Source: Bacillota bacterium
GTDB lineage: Bacteria; Bacillota; Clostridia; Lachnospirales; Lachnospiraceae
Length of the DNA: 64,000 bases
Assembly (NCBI GenBank): GCA_023407575.1
Contig: JAEYLX010000049.1
Coordinates: 248,001-312,000, forward strand
Direction of reading: 5' to 3'
The notes under the pieces are model-generated. The model was given only the letters and a program-made list of their open reading frames with translations. It did not search any database and was not told where the DNA came from. This document shows, piece after piece, positions 24,272 to 33,223 of the stretch (positions are counted from its first letter, which is position 1; each line of letters begins with the position of its first letter). A program made the translations under genes and the position numbers.

Positions 24272-25939
24272 TTATTCTACTACATCATAACCAACCACTG
24301 TCCATATACCGGTTTCATCTTGACGGATTAGTCTCTTTAAATATACATATTTGGCTATAGAGTTATTATCCTTAATTTCTGCTATAGCATCAACACCATT
24401 ATTTTCAATAATGACTATGTCATCATAAGCAATAGGATAGTCCCCTACAATCCCTTCCGGAGAAATTAAAAGACTTGCAAATACCTGGGTTACAAATACG
24501 GGATCAAGTTTCCAGGGCGAATGACCTGCATCCACACTCTTCTGTTCGTTTGTCTCCGCCTCCAGATCAGTCTCTACCTCAATCTGAGGTTTTACTTCAC
24601 TATCGTTTGATACTTCTGGTATGCTTACCTTTTCTTCTGTTATTTCTTGTGCAAATGCCATAAGGTCCTCCATTTGTATTTCTCCATATATACTATATTC
24701 CATATCCCCCTCCTGCCAACGCAATGATGTCACCTGCCCAGAGATTAAAATCTCCAGATTATGATCACCTATGCTGCCAAGTACAGTTCCTGCATCAGGT
24801 ATAAAATCCTTTAAGGCTTTCGACTGCATCAGAACTATCTTTTTCTCAACCTTTTCATAATTATAGTATAGCTTAACCGCGGATAGGTTCTTATCTACAG
24901 AAATTTTTTCTAATCTATAATCCGCGGGAGTTACTTCATAATATACTGGAGAAAATCCAACTAACTCTGCAGCCTCTTCCATGGTTAATACAAATTGCTC
25001 TGGATTAAGATCCACCTCTTCAAATCCTTGCGGCAAAGAATAGGTCTGAAGTTCATCTGGAATGGAATTAATATATTCAATAAAACTATAAGATATTTTA
25101 TATTGAATTGAGTTTTGCATTGCGGTTAATTTTTGCAGTGGTAACTCTGTTTCCTCATCCAGCCATAGATAATAAGAATCTCCGTCTTTCGGTGTTATCT
25201 CTAGCTTTAATGCCTTTCTTTCATTAATAAATTCAACTCCAACTTCCTTAATTAAAGTTGCTGCTTTCATCTCCTCCAACTCTAATTCAAGTTCAAAGGT
25301 AAAGCGATAAGGATCCGGGTAAGCGGCAAATAGAAGAACCTGATTATCCTGTGAATTGATCTGCCATTTACTTTCTCCGTTATTTACGGTAACAATTCCT
25401 TTTGAGAATCCATCTATTTCCTCAAGGTAGTACTCACCCTTGAGATTTGCCCATACTTCTCTGGTTGATTGAGAGGTAGCTTCACCTAATTCATTTATCT
25501 GAGTTACTTCCAGTATGCCGTGATAAGCTTCTACTTCCTTCATTGCCTTTTCCATTGCATAAACTATGCTTGTGGGTTCTGTTGGCAATAACCTATTCAA
25601 TCCCAACGTAAGTAATAACCCAGCAGCCACTATTACTGCTGTATAGGATACCCCTTTCCAAAAACGTTGTATCCTACTTTTTTCTTCTTTAAAATTTTCT
25701 ATTTTTATTATTTTATTTATAGCATCTGTTTTGACACTATTCACAGAATCATTTTCAGATAGAGAATGAATTAGCTGCTTCTCATACATCTCATCAGGAT
25801 ATTCTATCTCACGCAGTAAACGTATTTTTTTTACAGTCTCTATTAACTTATCATAATCTTGATTATTGGTATCCTTTGGGGTTGGTAATTTCCCCTTATT
25901 TATTTCATCAATATATTTTGATAATTGTCTTTCCTTCAT
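24272..25939 (-). CDS. Membrane anti-sigma factor-like protein with LolA/RseB-like and DUF4367-like regions
   Basis: A 555-residue protein encoded 15 bp after the ECF sigma gene. The first 93 residues are hydrophilic and probably cytoplasmic. One membrane helix follows at about 96-117 (VSYTAVIVAAGLLLTLGL). The outside part begins with a region resembling the LolA/RseB lipoprotein-sensing fold (YHGILEVTQINELGEATSQ, about 138-290). It then has a DUF4367-like region (about 320-440), an acidic linker and a C-terminal domain. Topology and pairing with the sigma factor suggest it binds the sigma factor inside and senses an envelope signal outside. The N terminus lacks a zinc HxxxCxxC motif, so the sigma-binding mode is unclear. 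Confidence 0.72.
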   Translation of the reverse strand: MKERQLSKYIDEINKGKLPTPKDTNNQDYDKLIETVKKIRLLREIEYPDEMYEKQLIHSLSENDSVNSVKTDAINKIIKIENFKEEKSRIQRFWKGVSYTAVIVAAGLLLTLGLNRLLPTEPTSIVYAMEKAMKEVEAYHGILEVTQINELGEATSQSTREVWANLKGEYYLEEIDGFSKGIVTVNNGESKWQINSQDNQVLLFAAYPDPYRFTFELELELEEMKAATLIKEVGVEFINERKALKLEITPKDGDSYYLWLDEETELPLQKLTAMQNSIQYKISYSFIEYINSIPDELQTYSLPQGFEEVDLNPEQFVLTMEEAAELVGFSPVYYEVTPADYRLEKISVDKNLSAVKLYYNYEKVEKKIVLMQSKALKDFIPDAGTVLGSIGDHNLEILISGQVTSLRWQEGDMEYSIYGEIQMEDLMAFAQEITEEKVSIPEVSNDSEVKPQIEVETDLEAETNEQKSVDAGHSPWKLDPVFVTQVFASLLISPEGIVGDYPIAYDDIVIIENNGVDAIAEIKDNNSIAKYVYLKRLIRQDETGIWTVVGYDVVE

Positions 25940-25954
25940 AACCTATCCACCTTT

Positions 25955-26455
25955 CTATGGGTTCAGAATTCGACTTAAAGCTTTAATTGCCCTGTATTGA
26001 AGAACACGAATTGTCCCTTCTCTTTTCTTCATTTGCTTTGCAGTATCTGACAGAGAATATCCTTTCATGATTCTTAATTCAATCACTATTTGCTGTTCCC
26101 TATTTAATTGAGATAAAGCCAGCTTAAGTTCCTCACGTTCTGCCAGATTATCCGTAAAATCCTCAGCAGCCAATTGATTGTGGTCTACTTCGTCCAATGT
26201 ATAGCTATGCCCCTTTCTTGCTTTGCTTCTCCACTGATCACGTAACAGATTGACCGCTATTGTTTTTAGATAATTATTGTAGTTTCTTATATTAACTTCA
26301 TTCTTACGGCTATAGGCTAATGCTTTAGCAAAGGTTTCCTGCGTAATATCTTCAGCCTCTTCCCTGTTTTGCACCTTATAATAAATGAAACGATATAACT
26401 CTTTCCAATGCTCCTTACAAATCACCTCTATGAATTCCTTATCTTGTGCTTCCAT
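25955..26455 (-). CDS. ECF RNA polymerase sigma factor
   Basis: A 166-residue sigma-70-family factor with only regions 2 and 4. Region 2 (about 12-75) contains LYRFIYYKVQNREEAEDITQ and ETFAKAL. Region 4 (about 110-160) contains LNREQQIVIELRIMKGYSL and a helix-turn-helix ending RAIKALSRIL. It precedes and is probably co-transcribed with the anti-sigma gene. An ECF-type promoter (TGTAAC-N16-CGTC) lies upstream, suggesting autoregulation. The regulon is unknown. Confidence 0.9.
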   Translation of the reverse strand: MEAQDKEFIEVICKEHWKELYRFIYYKVQNREEAEDITQETFAKALAYSRKNEVNIRNYNNYLKTIAVNLLRDQWRSKARKGHSYTLDEVDHNQLAAEDFTDNLAEREELKLALSQLNREQQIVIELRIMKGYSLSDTAKQMKKREGTIRVLQYRAIKALSRILNP

Positions 26456-26584
26456 TCTCCCTCTCCTATCTTACTTATAGGCTATATCAAACACATTTAT
26501 AGTTACAATTTAATCATCAAGTATTTATGTAGCCTGAACATTTATCCTATCTTAATAATTTCATATTAAATGTTCTATATTAAT

Positions 26585-26613
26585 ATAGACGAATTATACC
26601 CTTAAATGTTACA
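26585..26613 (-). promoter_or_regulatory. Putative autoregulatory ECF promoter
   Basis: On the minus strand TGTAAC (26608-26613) and CGTCTAT (26585-26591) are separated by 16 bp, matching the TGwAAC-N16-CGTC layout of Firmicutes ECF sigma promoters. It is about 130 bp upstream of the sigma gene start. Confidence 0.6.
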
Positions 26614-26734
26614 GACAACCTTATAAACTATACCAACTTATTTAATAGAAATCATACCCATAATCTGCTATATTATATATTAGAAAACAGCAATACGATT
26701 TAGTATGAATATACATCTAAAAGGGAGGATTAAG

Positions 26735-27625
26735 TTGAGACCTTACCAGATACCAAAAACAGTGGAAATAGATTATTTTAGTGGAACCGGAGGAACTCTA
26801 CGAGTTGCAAAACAATTTGCCAGTTCTTTAGGCAAACATAATATTGATGTAACACTTCGTGATATCAGTCCTCGTACTCCATATGAACAGAAAAATTGTG
26901 ATTTACTTCTTATCCTTTATCCTGTCTATGCTGCGAATGCTCCAGAACCAATTTATCATTTAATCAGTAAACTCTCTAGGCATAACACTTGTGCCGCTGT
27001 TGTAATTAGCGTCTCCGGCGGTGGTGAAATAACACCAAATACCGCTTGTAGACTTCATACCATCAAACGTCTGGAGAAACAAGGTTATCCTGTAGTATAT
27101 GAGCATATGATTGTCATGCCCTCAAACTTTATCATAGCTACACCGGAGGAACTCTCTCAGCGATTATTAGAAATACTTCCTCATAAGGTAGAAAGAATTG
27201 TTAATGATCTCCTCTTAGGCATCACTCGAAAAACCAAACCCACTCTACTTAATCGTGCCATTTCATTCCTCGGAGAGTTTGAGAAGCTACCCTTTGCAGG
27301 AAAAAGCTTTGCTCTCCATATTAAGGTCAAAGATAGTTGCAATGGCTGTGGATTGTGCGCAAATAGCTGTCCTGCAAAAAATATACATATGTGTAATGAC
27401 CATCCTGTCTTTTCAAAGAAGTGTTTCCTATGTCTAAAATGCATCTATGACTGTCCAAAAAGAGCACTAAAAGCTAATATAGCTAAGTTTATCGTTTTAA
27501 AGCAGGGTTACTCCCTTAAAAACTACGAATCTAAAAGGTTTACAGCAAAAGCTCATACGATAGACGAATTAGCAAAAGGTTATGCCCTAAGCGGAATAAA
27601 AAAATACTTGAAAGAGGATATATAA
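26735..27625 (+). CDS. EFR1-type protein: flavodoxin fused to two-cluster ferredoxin
   Basis: A 296-residue redox protein. The flavodoxin-like N-terminal domain has the FMN phosphate loop FSGTGGTLRVAK near residue 15. The C-terminal ferredoxin domain has two [4Fe-4S] motifs, CNGCGLCANSCP and CFLCLKCIYDCP. The start is TTG at 26735, six bases after GGGAGG; an ATG at 26705 lies upstream of that site and is rejected. This is the EFR1 family of clostridia, probably involved in electron transfer; its partner is unknown. It is divergent from the ECF sigma gene. Confidence 0.85.
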   Translation: MRPYQIPKTVEIDYFSGTGGTLRVAKQFASSLGKHNIDVTLRDISPRTPYEQKNCDLLLILYPVYAANAPEPIYHLISKLSRHNTCAAVVISVSGGGEITPNTACRLHTIKRLEKQGYPVVYEHMIVMPSNFIIATPEELSQRLLEILPHKVERIVNDLLLGITRKTKPTLLNRAISFLGEFEKLPFAGKSFALHIKVKDSCNGCGLCANSCPAKNIHMCNDHPVFSKKCFLCLKCIYDCPKRALKANIAKFIVLKQGYSLKNYESKRFTAKAHTIDELAKGYALSGIKKYLKEDI

Positions 27626-27627
27626 AA

Positions 27628-27675
27628 ACAAGGCTATGAGACATATTGCGTTTGCAACTTGTCTCATAGCCTTGT
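27628..27675. terminator. Bidirectional terminator
   Basis: A 16-bp perfect stem (27628-27643 and 27660-27675, starting ACAAGGCTATGAGACA) lies between two convergent genes. T-rich tracts follow on both strands, and the minus strand has the better one. Confidence 0.85.
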
Positions 27676-27729
27676 TTATGTTTAGAACTCTTTGTTGGAA
27701 AGTTCTCTTCTTTCCGTTTCACTCTACCT

Positions 27730-28593
27730 CTATGCTTCCCAACGTCCAGATGCACCACAAGGCAGAACCAGCCCATTTCCGCTCACAGGTAATCCAATCT
27801 CATCAGCCGTAACCTGTCCACCAAACCTCTTCCCTAATTCCTCCGAAAGCATGTAAGTTAAAACCCCTGCCTGCAGCCCCGTTGTATAGGAATTTAAAAG
27901 GAAGAAAAGAGGTTTCTCTGTCAGCACCTGTGTACATAGCTGTACAAATGGATGAATGTTATCTTCAATCTTCCAAGTTTCACCCTTTGGTCCACGTCCA
28001 TAGGAAGGCGGATCCATTATAATAGCATCGTATTTATTGCCTCTGCGAATTTCTCTTTCCACAAACTTAACACAATCATCCACCATATAACGAATAGGAG
28101 CATTTCCGAGTCCCGATGCCTCTGCATTCTCTTTCGCCCAGGTAACCATACCCTTTGATGCATCCACATGTGTAACAGCAGCACCAGCTTTTGCTGCCGC
28201 CAACGTAGCTCCACCTGTATAAGCAAACAAATTCAATACTTTTACCTGTCTATCCTTAACTCCTGCAATCTTTTCAGAAAACCAATCCCAATTAACAGCC
28301 TGCTCGGGAAATAGTCCTGTATGTTTAAAACTAAAGGGTTGCAAATGAAAGGTCAAATTCTTATAAGTAATATCCCACTGCTTAGGTAAATCAAAGAACT
28401 CCCATTCTCCTCCGCCCTTTGAGCTTCTATGATAATGTGCATTTGGCTTCTTCCAGCCTTTTTGCTGTTTATCTGTATTCCAAATAACCTGTGGGTCTGG
28501 ACGTACCAAAATATAATTTCCCCAGCGCTCAAGCTTCTCACCATTAGAGGTATCTATAACTTCGTAATCCTTCCAATCCTTTGCAATCCACAT
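27730..28593 (-). CDS. Class I SAM-dependent methyltransferase, RlmI-like rRNA group
   Basis: A 287-residue protein starting at the ATG at 28593 (MWIAKDWKDYEVIDTSNGEK) with GAGAGA upstream; a start at 28638 adds 15 unconserved residues. The Rossmann motif I is LNLFAYTGGATLAAAKAGA, followed by the acidic VTHVDASKGMVTWAKENA. Motif IV is MDPPSYGRGPKGETW. These match the RlmI/RlmK-type methyltransferases that modify 23S rRNA, but the PUA domain is missing, so the actual target is uncertain. Confidence 0.82.
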   Translation of the reverse strand: MWIAKDWKDYEVIDTSNGEKLERWGNYILVRPDPQVIWNTDKQQKGWKKPNAHYHRSSKGGGEWEFFDLPKQWDITYKNLTFHLQPFSFKHTGLFPEQAVNWDWFSEKIAGVKDRQVKVLNLFAYTGGATLAAAKAGAAVTHVDASKGMVTWAKENAEASGLGNAPIRYMVDDCVKFVEREIRRGNKYDAIIMDPPSYGRGPKGETWKIEDNIHPFVQLCTQVLTEKPLFFLLNSYTTGLQAGVLTYMLSEELGKRFGGQVTADEIGLPVSGNGLVLPCGASGRWEA

Positions 28594-28957
28594 ATTGATC
28601 TCTCTTTCTATATTAAGTACTTTATTCATTAAGTACATTATTTCTAATTCCTCTAGCGAATTCGTACCTAATTATAAATCACGTGCTGTAAAAATACAAC
28701 ATGAACCGTTATTTCCCTCTGATAAATTGTAATAGTTCAGCCTTAAGAACTGTTACGAAAATTGATGCTTCTAATATTGCTTTAATCTGCTCTAATTATT
28801 CTAACCATAATTTAACTTGACGATGGAGTAAATAAATACTAAACTTGTAACTGTAATTAGTTAACAATTCGGCTCAGTGCAGAACGTTTTGATATGATTT
28901 CGAACACTAATATTTTTTGCAAGGTAAGCCGGAAAGATAATATAGGAGGATATCACA
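28594..28957. other. 364-bp gap before pspA with a short repeat remnant
   Basis: No gene is seen. It contains a deleted copy of dispersed repeat family A: TAATAGTTCAG (28730-28740) and GAACTGTTA (28747-28755). TTGACG (28820-28825) with TAAACT 17 bp downstream is a possible pspA promoter. I found no convincing ECF-type promoter here. Confidence 0.4.
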
Positions 28958-29632
28958 ATGGGAATATTAACAAGATTCAGAGACATTATGTCAAGCAATA
29001 TTAATGCACTGTTAGATAAAGCAGAGGATCCAGAAAAAATGATTGATCAGTGCCTTAGAAATCTAAATTCAGATCTTGGTAAAGTAAAATCTGAAACAGC
29101 TACTATAATGGCAGAAGAACAACGTGCCAAGAGAGTCCTTGATGATTGTGTAGAAGAAATTGGCAAAATGCAATCATATGCAATAAAAGCTTTAGAATCT
29201 AACAACGAAGACGATGCCCGCAAATTCCTGGAACAGAAAGCAACATTAACTGCGAGACAAACCGGACTTCAAGAAGCATATGATTTAGCACATACCAATG
29301 CAGTTCATATGCGCGAGATGCATGACAAATTAGTGGATGATATTAATGAACTGGAAGCACGCAAGGATATGATAAAAGGTAAACTTGCTGTTGCTAAGAC
29401 ACAGGAACGCATTAACAAGATGGAATCCTCCGTTGCCAGTGCAAATGACTCTATCGCAAGTTTTCATAGATATGAAGAAATGGCAGATAAGGCGCTTGAT
29501 AAAGCAAATGCAATGGCTACCTTAAACAACTCTTCAAAGGAACATACAATTGAGGATCTTTCCAAAAAATATTCCTCAGCTTCCGATGTTGATAGTGAAC
29601 TTGCCGCTCTCAAAGCAAGCCTTACAAAGTAG
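28958..29632 (+). CDS. pspA: PspA/IM30 family envelope-stress protein
   Basis: A 224-residue, almost wholly helical, coiled-coil protein of the PspA/IM30/ESCRT-III superfamily that forms membrane-protecting oligomers on the cytoplasmic face. MGILTRFRDIMSSNINALLD, EDPEKMIDQCLRNLNSDLGK and long heptad-rich helices match the family. It lacks the long C-terminal extension of Vipp1. Start ATG behind AGGAGGATATCACA. It opens a module matching Bacillus ydjF(pspA)-ydjG-ydjH-ydjI, but a terminator at 29691-29734 separates it from the next gene. Confidence 0.92.
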   Translation: MGILTRFRDIMSSNINALLDKAEDPEKMIDQCLRNLNSDLGKVKSETATIMAEEQRAKRVLDDCVEEIGKMQSYAIKALESNNEDDARKFLEQKATLTARQTGLQEAYDLAHTNAVHMREMHDKLVDDINELEARKDMIKGKLAVAKTQERINKMESSVASANDSIASFHRYEEMADKALDKANAMATLNNSSKEHTIEDLSKKYSSASDVDSELAALKASLTK

Positions 29633-29690
29633 TACTCTTTCGAAAAGATAGGTTAGTGCAAGTCACTCAACTCATTTAAGATTCATAGAT

Positions 29691-29734
29691 AAATGTCCGC
29701 AAGGAAAGAACCTTCTTTCTAAAGCGGACATTTT
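29691..29734 (+). terminator. Terminator after pspA
   Basis: The outer stem AAATGTCCGC / GCGGACATTT (29691-29700 and 29724-29733) plus an inner stem GGAAAGAA / TTCTTTCT is followed by four T residues. It should give pspA more transcript than the three downstream genes if readthrough is partial. Confidence 0.75.
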
Positions 29735-29739
29735 AACAA

Positions 29740-29770
29740 TTCATGACAAGTGAACGCCTTGCCGTTTTAT
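29740..29770. repeat. Dispersed repeat family B, copy 3
   Basis: The core TTCATGACAAGTGAA (29740-29754) is identical to the copies at 6585 and 17777 and is followed by a weaker hairpin TGAACG / CGTTTTA. It lies between pspA and the zinc-ribbon gene. Confidence 0.6.
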
Positions 29771-29861
29771 ATTGTTGGCTTATATCATGCAATCTTCGGT
29801 TGATTACAGAATTAGCCATCAAAAAAGCTATTAGGTAAAGCCTAAAAGGAAGGATGTAAAA

Positions 29862-31001
29862 ATGTCAACAGTAGTACACTATAAATGCCCTAATTGTGGG
29901 GCCGATATGGCCTTTGACACACAGTCCGGTATGCTTCGCTGCGGCAGCTGCGGACGGACAGATCATATTGAGGAAATGGCTGGCAAACATTCCTCTGGCG
30001 GAGATGCTTCCTATGATATGGATGACGAAGACAGAAAAGCTGCCGAATCAGGTTTCGAGTACGATTATTCTGATTCTTCAAATTCTGATGAGACTAGCAG
30101 ACACTCAACCTTCCATGGAAGTGAGGCCAATGAATATCACTGTAACAATTGCGGTGCCGTTTTAATTACGGACACCCAAACAACTGCCACAACCTGTAGC
30201 TTCTGCGGAGCTGGAGTTGTTCTAGGTGATCGGTTAAGCGGCAGCCTCTCTCCTGCGCTTGTTATTCCCTTTACTATTAGCAAAGAGCAGGCACAGGAAG
30301 CTTTTAAAAAATGGTGTAAAAAAGGCCTCTTAACACCCTCTGACTTTATGACTGCCGACCGTATTAAAAATATTACTGGTCTTTATGTCCCGTTCTGGCT
30401 GTATGATATGAATGGCAGGGGTGAGGTAGACGCAACCTGTACCAGAGTTCGAACCTATACCATGGGTGATTGGATCTATACAGAAACCAAATGGTATCAT
30501 GTTTATAGAAAGGTAGATTTGAATTACTCACGTATTCCCTGTGATTCCTCTAAGAAAATGGAGGATTCCATGATGGATAAAATGGAACCATATAATTACC
30601 AAAATCTGAAGCAGTTTGAAATGCCTTATCTAGCAGGTTATATAGCAGAAAAATATGATTTTGATGAAGAACAAATGTTACCACGTATTAAGGAAAGAGT
30701 TAGTAGGTATGTAAATCAATACATTCGTTCCACCATCAATGGTTATACTACTGTTAATATTAACCGCGAGGATATCAATATTAGAAAGAGGAAGGCCGAA
30801 TATACTCTTATGCCCGTCTGGATGGTATGTTATGACTATCGGCAAGCCGAGCATATCTTTATGATGAATGGCCAAACTGGTAAAATTGTTGGTAAACCCC
30901 CTTTGAGTAAAGCAAAGATGTTGGCTTGGTTCACGGGAGTATCTACTGGAACTTATATCATTTTGCAATTAATACGAATCATATTAGGAGGTGGCTTCTA
31001 A
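29862..31001 (+). CDS. Zinc-ribbon membrane protein, YdjG-like
   Basis: A 379-residue protein with two zinc ribbons at the N terminus (CPNCG..CGSCG at about 9-32; CNNCG..CSFCG at about 93-117). A middle domain with conserved aromatic and charged residues follows (about 127-330, VIPFTISKEQAQEAFKKWC, LYVPFWLYD). A single membrane helix lies near the C terminus (345-372). Context and architecture match Bacillus YdjG, which with YdjH recruits PspA to the membrane. The stop overlaps the next ATG (TAATG). Confidence 0.8.
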   Translation: MSTVVHYKCPNCGADMAFDTQSGMLRCGSCGRTDHIEEMAGKHSSGGDASYDMDDEDRKAAESGFEYDYSDSSNSDETSRHSTFHGSEANEYHCNNCGAVLITDTQTTATTCSFCGAGVVLGDRLSGSLSPALVIPFTISKEQAQEAFKKWCKKGLLTPSDFMTADRIKNITGLYVPFWLYDMNGRGEVDATCTRVRTYTMGDWIYTETKWYHVYRKVDLNYSRIPCDSSKKMEDSMMDKMEPYNYQNLKQFEMPYLAGYIAEKYDFDEEQMLPRIKERVSRYVNQYIRSTINGYTTVNINREDINIRKRKAEYTLMPVWMVCYDYRQAEHIFMMNGQTGKIVGKPPLSKAKMLAWFTGVSTGTYIILQLIRIILGGGF

Positions 31002-31903
31002 TGTACAAAGCAATCTCCAGTCGTTTATTGACCTGCTTATGCTTAAGTATAACTTTATTATTTATAGGAGCCGTGCCTGTTTCAGCGGAACAAACAGATC
31101 AAAGTTATCAACATATTTATGATAACGCTGATCTATTATCCACATCAGAACTTAGCGACTTAGAAGAGCTGTGTATTACTTACGGTGATGCAGCTGGTAT
31201 CGAAATAATGATTTTAACACATGATAATTCCAGTGCTCCATATATCGAAAATTATATCGAAGATTTTGAAGATGCCCTGCCAGAGGGTAATCGTGTATAC
31301 TTGGGAATGGATATGGTTGAACGTGATGTATTCATAGAGGGTTTTGGGTCTGCTGAAACCTATATTCATTCAAAACGAATTGATACTATTATTAATAAAA
31401 TTACACCCGACTTATCCGACGGTAATTATTATGATGCCTTTGCTACCTATATAAAAATGGCTGCTGATTATATGAGTGATGATTCCGAATTAAATTACGA
31501 TCATGATTACACTGCAGGAACTCCTCAGTCCAGTAATCCAGATGCTCCAAACTATGATGCAACCTGGCCTTCTGACCGTAACTCCACGAAAAGCCAAGTA
31601 CTTGAAATAATGGAAAATCCTTTGGTGCTACTTGGAATTTCATTATTAGTTGGAGCAATCACAGTAGCTATTATGGCTTACAATTCCAGTGGACGGATGA
31701 CTGCTGGCGGTAATAACTATATTGATCAAAACAACTCTGGGTTAATTGGCAGACGGGATATCTATCTTAGAACAACAGTTACCCGAGTAAGGAAGCCTCA
31801 AGACAATCAGAATAACCGTGGTGGTGGCTTTAACTCTGGTGGCTTCCGTGGTGGTGTATCAGGTGGCGGCAGGTCTCATAGCTCCGGTGGCGGAAAGTTT
31901 TAA
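31001..31903 (+). CDS. TPM-domain membrane protein, YdjH-like
   Basis: A 300-residue protein starting at the ATG at 31001, behind AGGAGGTGGCTTCTA. The signal peptide is about 1-28 (LLTCLCLSITLLFIGAVPVS). An extracytoplasmic TPM domain (about 35-165, HIYDNADLLSTSELSDLEEL) is followed by a membrane helix at about 205-226. The cytoplasmic tail is Gly-rich and ends GGGRSHSSGGGKF, as in many TPM proteins. It is translationally coupled to the zinc-ribbon gene. It is probably a membrane partner in the PspA stress module. Confidence 0.83.
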   Translation: MYKAISSRLLTCLCLSITLLFIGAVPVSAEQTDQSYQHIYDNADLLSTSELSDLEELCITYGDAAGIEIMILTHDNSSAPYIENYIEDFEDALPEGNRVYLGMDMVERDVFIEGFGSAETYIHSKRIDTIINKITPDLSDGNYYDAFATYIKMAADYMSDDSELNYDHDYTAGTPQSSNPDAPNYDATWPSDRNSTKSQVLEIMENPLVLLGISLLVGAITVAIMAYNSSGRMTAGGNNYIDQNNSGLIGRRDIYLRTTVTRVRKPQDNQNNRGGGFNSGGFRGGVSGGGRSHSSGGGKF

Positions 31904-32081
31904 GCATATAGCTGATTATCAAAGAAATGATTAACAGATAAATAGAAGCGAAATAATGAATTAAATAAACTGTATTTTTAATTATTTAAGTAACTAGTCG
32001 CAAAAGCAATTAGCAAAATTTAATTGCCGTATTAAGTGTAACTTAGCAATGTAAATTAATATGTATATAGGAGGTAATAGC

Positions 32082-33074
32082 ATGGGTTTATTCTCAAGAC
32101 AATTTGCTAACGTAGTAGAATGGCAAGAATTTCGTGATGACATGATTTTTTATAAATGGAGTAATGATGAGATTAAGAAAGGCAGCCGTTTAATTATTCG
32201 CCCAGGTCAGGATGCAGTCTTTCTTTATAATGGTAAACTGGAAGGTATTTTTAAAGATGAAGGTGATTACGATATCGAATCACAAATTATTCCCTTTCTC
32301 TCTACTCTTTCAGGGTTCAAATTTGGTTTTAACAGTGGTGTAAGAGCCGAAGTTTTATTTATAAATACAAAAGAATTTATTGTGAAATGGGGCACACAGA
32401 ACGCTATTAACATTCCAACTCCACAATTACCTGGCGGTATGCCAATCCGTGCAAACGGCACCTTTACCTTTAAGGTTACTGACTATGTGAAATTAATCGA
32501 TAAAATAGCAGGTGTGAAACAAGCATATTATATTGAGGATGTACGACTTCGTATTGTCACTATCCTTGATCAACTTCTTATGAAATGGATTAGCAAGGAA
32601 GGCAAAGATATGTTCAATCTTCAGGTTAACTCCTTTGAAATAGCAAAGGGTATCCGATCCGACCTTGATATGCAGCTCTTTGATTCTGGTATGTCAATTA
32701 CCGCCTTTAACATCATGAGCTTTACTTATCCAGAGCAAATACAAAATATGATTAATAAAAATGCATCTCATAGTATGGTAGGAGACCTCGGTCGCTATCA
32801 GTCCATCGCTTTTACAGAAGGAATGACCTCTGGTAACATGCAAGGTGGTGGCGCAGCTTCTGATATGGCAGGAATGATGATGGGAATTAATATGGCAAAT
32901 CAGATGATGCAGAATATGCCTAATGTAAATAAATCGAATAATGCTAATACATCTCAACAGCCAAACGGAACTCCCAATTCGCAGAGCAGTGCCAAACCAA
33001 ATTTCTGCCCAAATTGCGGAACTAAGACGGAAGCTGCTAATTTCTGTTCGAATTGTGGACAGAAGCTGGTTTAA
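32082..33074 (+). CDS. SPFH-domain protein with C-terminal zinc ribbon, YdjI-like
   Basis: A 330-residue protein starting at the ATG at 32082, behind AGGAGGTAATAGC. The N-terminal two thirds (about 5-225) match the YdjI/virion-core SPFH-like family (QFANVVEWQEFRDDMIFYKW, RLIIRPGQDAVFLYNGKLEG). A Met/Gly-rich linker (about 240-290) is followed by a zinc ribbon CPNCG..CSNCG (about 310-328). It is the last gene of the PspA module. SPFH proteins organise membrane microdomains, so a scaffold role is likely. Confidence 0.85.
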   Translation: MGLFSRQFANVVEWQEFRDDMIFYKWSNDEIKKGSRLIIRPGQDAVFLYNGKLEGIFKDEGDYDIESQIIPFLSTLSGFKFGFNSGVRAEVLFINTKEFIVKWGTQNAINIPTPQLPGGMPIRANGTFTFKVTDYVKLIDKIAGVKQAYYIEDVRLRIVTILDQLLMKWISKEGKDMFNLQVNSFEIAKGIRSDLDMQLFDSGMSITAFNIMSFTYPEQIQNMINKNASHSMVGDLGRYQSIAFTEGMTSGNMQGGGAASDMAGMMMGINMANQMMQNMPNVNKSNNANTSQQPNGTPNSQSSAKPNFCPNCGTKTEAANFCSNCGQKLV

Positions 33075-33138
33075 CTTCTATTAAATATTGATTTATAAAA
33101 GCAAAAGAAGACTGTTTTAGTGTTTTATATCATTGCTT

Positions 33139-33180
33139 ACAGCCAAACAATTCAAACATATGTTTGCTTTGTTTGGCTGT
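33139..33180 (+). terminator. Candidate terminator after the SPFH gene
   Basis: A 12-bp perfect stem ACAGCCAAACAA / TTGTTTGGCTGT lies 65 bp after the stop. The T-tract is short, and the second arm overlaps the nitroreductase promoter. Confidence 0.6.
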
Positions 33181-33192
33181 TTATGGTATAAT
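33164..33192 (+). promoter_or_regulatory. Nitroreductase promoter
   Basis: TTGCTT (33164-33169) and TATAAT (33187-33192) are 17 bp apart, about 31 bp before the start codon. The -35 lies in the terminator stem of the previous gene. Confidence 0.65.
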
Positions 33193-33223
33193 ATCCCATA
33201 TTTATACGAAAGGGGTAGTATAT

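Noticed and set aside
26705..26734. ATG start for the EFR1-type gene at 26705
   Set aside because: The only good ribosome site (GGGAGG) lies downstream of it and fits the TTG at 26735.
28640..28957. An ECF-type promoter upstream of pspA
   Set aside because: A TGTAAC at about 28846 has no CGTC at the 16-17 bp distance; CGTA/CGAA-like words elsewhere are badly spaced.
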